A stretch of 50,537 bases of DNA, taken from the NCBI RefSeq assembly GCF_001942255.1, contig NZ_MKKC01000084.1, forward strand, positions 1 through 50,537, given 5' to 3'. The notes under the pieces were generated by a model. It was not told the DNA's origin and did not search any database. It was given only the letters and a program-made list of their open reading frames with translations. Made by a program: the position numbers and the translations under genes. This document shows, piece after piece, positions 1 through 6,531 of the stretch. Every line of letters begins with the position of its first letter. The stretch's first letter is position 1. The stretch is from Nocardiopsis sp. CNR-923. Its GTDB lineage: Bacteria > Actinomycetota > Actinomycetes > Streptosporangiales > Streptosporangiaceae.

Positions 1-131
1 CTCGCACGTGGATCGAGCGGCATACGCGCTCCTCGTCGTCTCGGCGGACCCGTGTCGGGCGGTGCCGCGTTCTCCGCGCCGCACCGCCCGGGACGAGACC
101 CACCACCGGTGAGCCGACCGGGGCGCGGGGC

Positions 132-437
132 TCAGTCCTCAAGGTCCACGGTCCCTCCGCAACGCCAGTACCGCGATCGGTCCCGCTCCATGAATCCCTC
201 GTCGACCAAGCAGTGCCGCAGCACCGACAGGTCCGCGGTGAACCGCCGCAGCACCGCGTTGACCTGGTCCTCCGTATACCGAACGCCGGGTTCGAAGGCA
301 CGGGCCACCAGGTCCAACAGCACCATCCGCTCGGACCGGCGCACCGGAAGCGCCGTGATCCGCCCGTCGGACAGGCACTCCTTGAGCACCTTCCGTCGAT
401 CCCGTTCCGACAGCGGCTCCTCCCACACGAGCGGCAC
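132..437 (-). CDS. DUF2087 domain protein
   Basis: This 101-residue protein matches the DUF2087 pattern. It opens with a basic helix (RDRRKVLKECLSDGRI), continues with a short hinge of the type LPVRRSERMVLLDLVA, and ends with FEPGVRYTEDQVNAVLRRF and a C-terminal LVDEGFMERDRSRYWR. DUF2087 is a small winged-helix-like domain found alone or fused to ArsR-type regulators; its function is not established. The gene starts 6 bases after the stop of the upstream TetR gene on the same strand, so the two are very probably co-transcribed and may act together. The family assignment is good; any regulatory role is inference. Confidence 0.85.
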   Translation of the reverse strand: MPLVWEEPLSERDRRKVLKECLSDGRITALPVRRSERMVLLDLVARAFEPGVRYTEDQVNAVLRRFTADLSVLRHCLVDEGFMERDRSRYWRCGGTVDLED

Positions 438-443
438 CCTCTC

Positions 444-1010
444 TCAGCGGCTCACCAACAGCATCCCGTGCACCACGCGTTCCACGCGCTCGGCCGCCTG
501 CTCCGGGTCGATCGGCTGGAGGGCGTAGGAGACCGTCAGCCGCACCGCCACGTCGGCCACAACCTCGGCCAGGGCCGCGTCCGCATCTGGACAACGCTCG
601 CCCAGCCGCCACGCGATCCGCTCCCCCATCACTTCGAGGAGCGGCGCCGACCGCGTGGTGAGCACCGGCAGCAGGTCCCGGTCCCCCGTGACCACCGCCC
701 GCATCAAGGGGTTGTCCCGCGCGGCGAGCAGCACCAGCCGCGTCGCCCGGCTCACCGCGTGGGCCGGGTCCCGTTCCTCCGCCTCCAACGACCGCACCAC
801 GGTGTCCAGCAGTCCGTCGACCTCGCGGACCACGACCGCCTGGAGCAGTCCCTCCTTGCTGCCGAACACGTTGTACAGGGTCTGCCGGGACACCCTGGCG
901 GCCGCGGCGATGTCCGCCATCCGCTGCCCGGGCCACGACCCACCCACGACCTCGGCGTACGCGGCGTCCATCAACCGCTCCCGCGCCGACGTCCCCCTCT
1001 CGGTCTCCAT
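444..1010 (-). CDS. TetR/AcrR family transcriptional regulator
   Basis: The 188-residue protein has an N-terminal TetR DNA-binding domain. The helix-turn-helix core is near residues 32-53 (MADIAAAARVSRQTLYNVFG, followed by SKEGLLQAVV). The remainder is an all-helical ligand and dimerisation domain with no recognisable ligand signature. It is the first gene of a two-gene unit with the DUF2087 gene and is divergent from hisN. The intergenic region contains an imperfect inverted repeat at 1038-1061 that could be its operator. The ATG at 1010 lies just upstream of the conserved helix 1. The target and the ligand cannot be read from the sequence. Confidence 0.92.
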   Translation of the reverse strand: METERGTSARERLMDAAYAEVVGGSWPGQRMADIAAAARVSRQTLYNVFGSKEGLLQAVVVREVDGLLDTVVRSLEAEERDPAHAVSRATRLVLLAARDNPLMRAVVTGDRDLLPVLTTRSAPLLEVMGERIAWRLGERCPDADAALAEVVADVAVRLTVSYALQPIDPEQAAERVERVVHGMLLVSR

Positions 1011-1037
1011 GCCCCCATTCTTCCCGTACCGCCGTCC

Positions 1038-1061
1038 GTGTGACTAACACTCTGGTCACGC
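1038..1061. promoter_or_regulatory. inverted repeat, candidate TetR operator
   Basis: The arms GTGTGAC and GTCACGC are separated by 10 bases and match at 6 of 7 positions. The repeat sits between the divergent TetR gene and hisN, which is where TetR repressors usually bind. That it is the operator is inference from position and symmetry alone. Confidence 0.35.
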
Positions 1062-1111
1062 GGGGTGCCCGCATCGCCATCAGCGCCCCCGGCGAGGTAG
1101 CGTTACCGGCC

Positions 1112-1912
1112 ATGGCGTCCTTTGACGATGATCTGCGACTGGCCCACGTGCTCGCCGACGCTGCCGACGACATCGCGCTCAAGCGGTTCCGCGCGCTGGA
1201 TCTTGTGGTCGACACCAAGCCGGACCTCACCCCGGTGACCGAGGCCGACCGCTTGGTCGAGGAGACCCTGCGCGGTGTGCTCTCGCGTGCCCGCCCCCGC
1301 GACGCGGTCGTGGGCGAGGAGTACGGCAAGACGGGCAACAGCAACCGCGTGTGGGTCATCGACCCCATCGACGGGACGAAGAACTACGTCCGCGGCGTCC
1401 CCGTCTGGGCGACCCTCATCGCCCTGCTGGAGGGTGACCGTCCGGTCGTCGGCGTGGTGTCCGCCCCCGCCCTGCACCGGCGCTGGTGGGCCTCGAAGGG
1501 CGGCGGCACGTGGGCGGGGCGCAGCCTCTCGAAGGCGTCGCGCTGCCAGGTCTCCCGGGTGTCGGAGCTCACCGACGCCTCGTTCAGCTACTCGTCGCTG
1601 ACCGGCTGGGAGGAACGCGGCCTGCTCGACTCGTTCCTCGGCCTGACCCGATCGGTCTGGCGCACACGCGCCTACGGCGACTTCTGGTCCCATGTGATGG
1701 TCGCCGAGGGCGTCGTGGACGTGTCCGCCGAACCGGAGCTCTCCCTGTGGGACGCCGCGCCGCTGCCGATCATCCTGGAGGAGGCCGGCGGTCGGGCCAC
1801 CAACCTGCGAGGCGAGGACTTCGAGGACGGCGGCCCGCTCGTGTGCAGCAACGGCGCCCTCCACGACTCCGCTCTGACGTGGCTCAACGGGGGACCCATA
1901 CCCGTTCGGTGA
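1112..1912 (+). CDS. hisN: histidinol-phosphatase, inositol monophosphatase family
   Basis: The 266-residue protein belongs to the Mg-dependent inositol monophosphatase superfamily. Metal-binding motifs are visible: GEE at about 68-70, DPIDGTKN at 84-91, and a C-terminal LWDAAPLPIILEEAGG. The actinobacterial members with WVIDPIDGTKNYVRGVP and a tryptophan-rich ALHRRWWA segment are HisN, which removes phosphate from L-histidinol phosphate in histidine synthesis. The ATG at 1112 is preferred over the upstream in-frame start at 1040 because family members begin a few residues before the first helix (DDLRLAHVLAD). No other his gene is adjacent. An inositol monophosphatase or CysQ-like role is the alternative. 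Confidence 0.85.
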   Translation: MASFDDDLRLAHVLADAADDIALKRFRALDLVVDTKPDLTPVTEADRLVEETLRGVLSRARPRDAVVGEEYGKTGNSNRVWVIDPIDGTKNYVRGVPVWATLIALLEGDRPVVGVVSAPALHRRWWASKGGGTWAGRSLSKASRCQVSRVSELTDASFSYSSLTGWEERGLLDSFLGLTRSVWRTRAYGDFWSHVMVAEGVVDVSAEPELSLWDAAPLPIILEEAGGRATNLRGEDFEDGGPLVCSNGALHDSALTWLNGGPIPVR

Positions 1913-1977
1913 CGACCCGAGTCGTTTGCGTGACGATTCACTCCTCCATCGGCGCGCGTCGTAGTAGCCTGCCGGGT

Positions 1978-2486
1978 GTGCAGACCTCCAAACCCCTCCT
2001 GGCCGCGCTGTGCGGTTCGGCTCTCCTGCTCACCGGCTGCGGCGGCGGGCACGGGCACACCCCCGAAGAGCTCGACGAGATGATCGCCGACACCGTGCGC
2101 GCCTCCGCCGAGGCGGACCCCTCCGCGCTGCCGGACGCGGTGTTCGACCCCGACACCTTCATGTGCTCCCCCGCCGTGGACTCCCCCGCGTCGGACGTCT
2201 GGCGCACGGAGGCGCCCCGTTCGGGCACCACGCCGGGCGAACCGGTGCGCCTGGGGGTGCTGGCCGACGGGGACACCGACGTCTCCGACGTGACCGTGAC
2301 CGTCCTCGCCGCCGACGAAGCCTCGTCCGCCGAGGCCGACCTCGTCCAGGCTCCTGGTCCCACGTCGAATATCCCCAGGACTTCACCCCCAGCGCCGACG
2401 GGCCCTCTCAGGGTGTTCATACCGTTATCTGGTCCGACAGCGCCTCCGGAGCCGCTCTGACCTGCGACGGCTTCACGGTCGAGTGA
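1978..2486 (+). CDS. putative lipoprotein, reading frame broken near 2349
   Basis: A GTG start gives VQTSKPLLAALCGSALLLTG followed by Cys, a good lipoprotein signal peptide with lipobox LLTGC. After an acidic region (HTPEELDEMIADTVRASA) the frame degrades near 2345-2350. Reading on in the next frame restores a protein-like C-terminus (SWSHVEYPQDF, then GVHTVIWSDSASGAALTCDG) ending at 2486. One extra G in the GG at 2349-2350 would join the halves into about 169 residues. It precedes the permease, membrane-fusion and ATPase genes on the same strand and may be an extracellular partner of that transporter. I do not recognise a family. Confidence 0.6.
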
Positions 2487-2620
2487 CACTCGACCGCAAA
2501 CCCCTCCGCACGGTGAACCGCAAACCGCCTTCCCCACGTTGGGTGTCGTGAAACCACTCGATTCACGCTGGCCCGGCCGACGCATCGACGGCGCAGGGCC
2601 CACAAACGGGAAGGGACCGA

Positions 2621-3850
2621 ATGCTACGTTCCCTGACTGCCGGGATCGTGCTCGCCTTCGCCGGTTCCCGGGCCAACATCGCCCGGACCATCCTGTCCTG
2701 CGCGGGCGTTGTCATCGGTGTCGGCGCCCTGATCGTCGTGGTCATGGCCAGCGACTTCGGTCAGCGTTACGCCGTGGCCTACAGCGAGATCCAGGGAGGA
2801 CTCCCCGCGACCCTTGAGGTCGTCGTCGACGATGACGTCACCGATCGCGGCGCCCTGGAGGAGGATCTGCGCCGCTCCGGCGGGGAGCAGGTCTCCCTCT
2901 ACCAGATGCCGAGCGACACCATCCAGATCCGGTCCGGCGACGCGACCGTGCCCGACGTGGACTTCCTCGGAGTCGACGCCGAACTCGGCGACATCCGCCG
3001 CCTCGACGTGGCCCGGGGACGCTGGTTCGCCGAAGAGGACACCGAGTCCCTCGCCCCCGTCCTGGTGGTCAACGAGTCCCTGGCCAGCCAACTGTCCGAC
3101 GTCACGCGCGTGCAGATCGGCCAGGGCCAGTGGGTGGACGCGCGCGTCGTCGGCGTTGTCGCCGACACCAATCTGGACTTCGCCTGGCAGACCGCCTACC
3201 TGCTGCGTTCCCCCGCCACCGAGGAGATGCTCTTCGCTTCGGCGGGGGCGCAGGCGCCTTCGGACGACGTCCACACCACCTACGTCGTGCGTCTGGACCC
3301 GGAACACCCGGGTATCGGGGAGTTCGGCGAGGGCTTCGCGAGGACGCTGTCCTCCGCCGGTTGGCGCTGGGGGGTCGACAGCCCCGAAGCGATCTCCAGC
3401 TACCGCGTGGACAGCGCCGACCTGCTGGTGGAACCCCTCCGCTACATGACCTGGGGCCTCCTGGGCATCGCCTTCATCACCCTGGGCACCGGTCTGCTCG
3501 GTGTGCTCAACGTCGGGCTGGTCACCGTGCGCGAGCGCCGCCGCGAGCTGGCCACCTACCGTGCCCTGGGCGCCAGTCGCTTCACGCTCTTCGTGGCCGT
3601 GGTGATGGAAGCCGTGGTCGTGGCGTTCGTGGCCGGCGTCATCGCCCTCGCCGGGTGCTGGGCGCTGGCCGCCCTGGGCTCCGCGGTCATCACCGAACTC
3701 GGTCTGGTGCCACCCGGCGTCGACGTGCGCGTACCCGCCAACGGGGTGCTCCTCGGACTGGGCAGCGCCTCCGGCGTCGGACTGTTGGCGGGGATCATCC
3801 CCGCGGCCCGGGCGCTGCGCGCGTCCGTCGTGGCCGGACTCCGCGAGTAG
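2621..3850 (+). CDS. ABC transporter permease, FtsX/MacB type
   Basis: The 409-residue protein has the MacB/FtsX architecture: one N-terminal transmembrane helix (about 20-42), a large extracytoplasmic domain of about 220 residues, and three C-terminal helices (about 275-300, 325-352 and 378-398). The segment VTVRERRRELATYRALGASR is the typical FtsX-like coupling region, and the C-terminal IIPAARALRASVVAGLRE is the usual end. It is followed 10 bases later by a membrane-fusion protein and then an ABC ATPase, a complete MacAB-like set. Such systems export peptides, antibiotics or lipoproteins, or transmit force to the periplasm. The substrate is unknown. Confidence 0.88.
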   Translation: MLRSLTAGIVLAFAGSRANIARTILSCAGVVIGVGALIVVVMASDFGQRYAVAYSEIQGGLPATLEVVVDDDVTDRGALEEDLRRSGGEQVSLYQMPSDTIQIRSGDATVPDVDFLGVDAELGDIRRLDVARGRWFAEEDTESLAPVLVVNESLASQLSDVTRVQIGQGQWVDARVVGVVADTNLDFAWQTAYLLRSPATEEMLFASAGAQAPSDDVHTTYVVRLDPEHPGIGEFGEGFARTLSSAGWRWGVDSPEAISSYRVDSADLLVEPLRYMTWGLLGIAFITLGTGLLGVLNVGLVTVRERRRELATYRALGASRFTLFVAVVMEAVVVAFVAGVIALAGCWALAALGSAVITELGLVPPGVDVRVPANGVLLGLGSASGVGLLAGIIPAARALRASVVAGLRE

Positions 3851-3860
3851 GAGACTCAAG

Positions 3861-4886
3861 ATGAGCAAGAAGAAGTGGATCATCGCCGGCGCCGGGCTCG
3901 TGCTCCTCGCGGGGCTCGGCGGCGGCGCCTTCGCGGTGCTGCCGCTGGTGCTCAGCGGTGGCGGCGGCCCGGAGGTCCCCGTGGAGCAAGCGGCCCTGGA
4001 GTCGAGCGTGCCGCTCACGGTGGAGTTGGGCTCGATCAGTTCGGTGATGGTGCTGGACGCCACCGTCCGAGCCGCCCCCGGTGAGGACGTCGCGGCACGC
4101 AACGGCGGCACGGTCACCCGCGTCTGGGTGGGTGACGGCGCGCCGGTCGAGAACGGCGCGCCGATCGTGACCCTGTCCGTCCCGGGTACGGACGGGGGCT
4201 CCGAGGGCGAGGACGGCGCCGAGGCCTCCGCCACGCGCGAGGTCACGCTGCACGCTCCACGAGCCGGCGACGTCTCCGGGCTCGGCGATCTGCGCGACGG
4301 TGACGTACTCGAACCGGGGACGGTCGTGGCCGCGGTCGCCCCGGACGAGTTCCGGGCCGTCGCGTCCATCCCGTCCAACGACCTGTACCGGTTCGGGGAC
4401 GAGCCCCGGGACATCGAACTGAGCATCGACCAGGGCCCCGCTCCCACCCCGTGCGAGTTCGTCTCCCTCGGCCCGGCCGACCAGGGCGCGCCCGAGGGCG
4501 GCGAAGGAGCCGAGGACGGCGAGGCCGGAGGCGAAGGCGGCACCGAACTGGTCTGCCGCGTCCCCGCCGACGTGGAGGCCTACGAGGGCGTCCAGGGCGA
4601 CCTGTCGGTGGCGGTGGACGACGTCTCCAACGTCGTCGCCGTCCCCGTGACCGCAGTGCGCGGGAGTGCTGACGAGGGCGAGGTCGTGGTCGTGGCCGAG
4701 GACGGCTCCCAGGAGACGCGGGCGGTCAGCCTGGGCCTGTCGGACGGATCCATGGTCGAGGTCGCCGAGGGCCTGAGCGTCGGCGAGCAGATCCTGGACC
4801 CGGTTCCGCTGGACCCCCGGTTCGACGTTCCGGGCACGGACGAGGAGGAGTTCTCCGAGGAGGAGTTCTTCATGGAGGTGGAGTAG
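3861..4886 (+). CDS. membrane-fusion (HlyD/MacA-like) subunit
   Basis: The 341-residue protein has an N-terminal membrane anchor (about 5-30). A biotinyl/lipoyl-like half domain follows, around VAARNGGTVTRVWVGDGAPV, which resembles the MacA pattern of a hybrid-motif glycine hairpin. There is an acidic low-complexity loop (GEGAEDGEAGGEGG), and then beta-barrel and membrane-proximal strands ending NVVAVPVTAVRG and VEVAEGLSVGEQILDPVPL. It links the permease to the cell exterior in MacAB-type exporters. The C-terminal tail is strongly acidic. The GGAGGTGG inside its last codons acts as ribosome binding site for the next gene. The role follows from architecture and gene order. Confidence 0.8.
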   Translation: MSKKKWIIAGAGLVLLAGLGGGAFAVLPLVLSGGGGPEVPVEQAALESSVPLTVELGSISSVMVLDATVRAAPGEDVAARNGGTVTRVWVGDGAPVENGAPIVTLSVPGTDGGSEGEDGAEASATREVTLHAPRAGDVSGLGDLRDGDVLEPGTVVAAVAPDEFRAVASIPSNDLYRFGDEPRDIELSIDQGPAPTPCEFVSLGPADQGAPEGGEGAEDGEAGGEGGTELVCRVPADVEAYEGVQGDLSVAVDDVSNVVAVPVTAVRGSADEGEVVVVAEDGSQETRAVSLGLSDGSMVEVAEGLSVGEQILDPVPLDPRFDVPGTDEEEFSEEEFFMEVE

Positions 4887-5607
4887 ATGTCGGTCGACTC
4901 ACCCGCGCCGGAGGCCGCGCGCCCCCCCGGCCGACACTTCGGCGCTCCTCCGTGTGGATAGCCTGACCAGGTACTTCATGGTGTCAGGCGCCCGAATCGA
5001 CGTGCTGCACGACTGCACGTTCGAGGTTGCCCGGGGCGAGGTCGTGGCGATCGTCGGGCAGTCCGGGTCGGGCAAGTCCACCCTTCTCAACATCCTCGGC
5101 CTGCTCGACAAGCCCAGCGGCGGCGCGTACACATTCGACGGTGTGGAGACCACCCGTCTGGGCGAGGGACGCCGGTCGAGGCTGCGCGGCGAGGGCATCG
5201 GCTTCGTCTTCCAGCAGTTCCATCTGCTGGAACGGCGCAGTGCCCTGGCCAACGTGGGTGTGCCGTTGGTGCTGGGCGGGGTCCCGGTGCTGCGTCGCCG
5301 GGCCCGGGCCCGCGCACTGCTGGAATCGGTCGGCCTGGGCCACCGGCTCAACTCACACCCGCACCAGCTCTCCGGCGGTGAGCAGCAGCGTGTGGCGCTG
5401 GCTCGGGCGTTGAGCCGGGAGCCCGCGCTCATCCTCGCCGACGAGCCCACGGGCGCCCTGGACGCCGCCAGCAGCCGGATGATCATGGACGAACTCCTGG
5501 GGCAGGCCGAGCGGCGCGGCGCCGCCGTGGTGGTGGTGACGCACGACCCCAAGGTCGCGGAGCGGGCCGACCGCGTGGTCGAACTCGTCGAGGGCCGCAC
5601 CCGCTGA
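4887..5607 (+). CDS. ABC transporter ATP-binding protein, frame broken in a C7 run
   Basis: The conserved part (from 4954) is a MacB/LolD-type ATPase of about 217 residues. It has Walker A GQSGSGKST, Q-loop FVFQQFHLLERRSALANV, signature LSGGEQQR, Walker B LILADEPTG and H-loop VVTHDPK. No ribosome binding site precedes GTG 4952 or 4954. The ATG at 4887, directly after the upstream stop, has a near-perfect GGAGGTGG 5 bases away, but its frame ends at 4959-4961. Removing one C from the C7 run at 4922-4928 gives a continuous protein of 239 residues (MSVDSPAPEAARPPAD, then TSALLRVDSLTRYF). The real start is therefore probably 4887. It energises the adjacent permease. Confidence 0.82.
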
Positions 5608-5613
5608 GCCCAC

Positions 5614-5655
5614 GCGGGTCCGGGCCGCGGCGGCGACGCCGCGGCCCGGACCCGC
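5614..5655 (+). terminator. perfect 19-bp hairpin with GCGA loop
   Basis: The arms 5614-5632 and 5637-5655 are exact complements around a GNRA-type GCGA tetraloop. The hairpin starts 7 bases after the ABC ATPase stop. There is no T-run, as is common for actinobacterial terminators. It closes the transporter operon. Confidence 0.8.
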
Positions 5656-5796
5656 TCCTCCGAGCGAAATGCCCCGGAGACCAGCGCTGTTTCGCGGCGT
5701 CGTCGGACGTGTTCGGGAAATGCGAAGGGCCGCGTTCGGAAGACGAAACCCAGCGAACCGGTCCGCGTTCGCTCAGGGGTGCGGGATCGATCCCAG

Positions 5797-5853
5797 GAAA
5801 AGCGAGAGGCCGGTGGATAAGGAAGTCTCGCTTCCGACTCCACCAGCCTCTCG
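5797..5853 (-). terminator. terminator of initiator tRNA copy 1
   Basis: On the minus strand a 15-base arm (5839-5853) pairs with 5803-5817 with one G-U pair. An inner GGAAG/CTTCC stem sits between the arms, and the transcript continues into CTTTT. It lies just downstream of the tRNA. Confidence 0.75.
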
Positions 5854-5855
5854 GT

Positions 5856-5932
5856 TGGTAGCGGGGACAGGATTTGAACCTGCGACCTCTGGGTTATGAG
5901 CCCAGCGAGCTACCGAACTGCTCCACCCCGCG
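5856..5932 (-). tRNA. tRNA-fMet (CAT), copy 1
   Basis: The 77-base gene includes the encoded CCA. Read on the minus strand, the acceptor stem CGCGGGG pairs with CCCCGC, leaving C1 opposite U72. An unpaired first position is the hallmark of bacterial initiator tRNA. The anticodon stem has three consecutive G-C pairs (CTGGG/CCCAG) around CTCATAA, the second initiator hallmark. The T-loop is TTCAAAT. It is identical to the copy at 6259-6335. Confidence 0.97.
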
Positions 5933-5935
5933 TCG

Positions 5936-6258
5936 TTGACCCCTACTTTAGGGGGTTTCCCCCCGGGTGGCAAATCGGTTTTTTTACCGATCGGGATCCA
6001 CCCCGGCTTGATCTTCCGACCAGGCCTTCGCCAATCCTACCAGGGCGCGAAGCCCCGAACGACCGCGGCGAGCACCCCTACCGCCATCCGGCCGAATTGA
6101 CACCGCGCCACGCCCGGAGCGAGACACCGGGCGAAAAGCACCGGACCGGAAATGTCTTCCCGCCCTGGTTTCCCTCGGCGACTTGGGGGTCACCCCGCGA
6201 AAAAGCGAAAAGCCGGTGGGGAAGGAAGCCTGGCTTCCGACTCCACCAGCCTCTCGGT
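5936..6258. other. spacer between the two initiator tRNA genes
   Basis: No gene is visible in this stretch. The right end (6200-6256) is the terminator of tRNA copy 2. The left end should carry the promoter of copy 1 on the minus strand, but I see no clear hexamers. The base composition of 5940-6000 is AT-richer than its surroundings, with short G, C and T runs. Confidence 0.5.
6200..6256 (-). terminator. terminator of initiator tRNA copy 2
   Basis: On the minus strand 6243-6256 pairs with 6205-6219, with some G-U pairs. An inner GGAAGCC/GGCTTCC stem (6224-6230 and 6232-6238) is present, and CTTTTT follows. The right half is part of the exact repeat shared with copy 1, while the left half has drifted but still pairs. 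Confidence 0.75.
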
Positions 6259-6335
6259 TGGTAGCGGGGACAGGATTTGAACCTGCGACCTCTGGGTTAT
6301 GAGCCCAGCGAGCTACCGAACTGCTCCACCCCGCG
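6259..6335 (-). tRNA. tRNA-fMet (CAT), copy 2
   Basis: It is identical over its whole length to the gene at 5856-5932, with the same initiator features (C1-U72 mismatch, three G-C pairs in the anticodon stem, encoded CCA). The identity extends over 108 bp (5831-5938 equals 6234-6341), which indicates a tandem duplication of gene plus terminator arm. Confidence 0.97.
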
Positions 6336-6531
6336 TCGTTGTGTTCCCAACAGTAGCGTGTCCGGGCCGTGAACCCAAATCGAAACCACGAGACGTGGCC
6401 CACCCCGGTGCACCGGCGGTGACGGGGCCGGGGGATCCCGTCGTCCCCGCACACGGGCGGGGCGGAGCCCGAAGACCCCGCCCCGTCCTCCGCCGACCCG
6501 GCCGGGCCCGGCCCCGGTCGGACTTCGGCGG

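Larger units (their letters stand above)
5831..6341. repeat. 108-bp direct repeat carrying the initiator tRNA
   Basis: Positions 5831-5938 and 6234-6341 are identical, with a 403-bp offset. Each unit holds the tRNA, 6 bases of 5' flank and half of the terminator hairpin. It is a candidate for unequal recombination between the copies. Confidence 0.85.

Noticed and set aside
1..131. Possible end of a gene at the left edge
   Set aside because: No frame gives a recognisable C-terminus. I see only GC-rich sequence with short inverted repeats.
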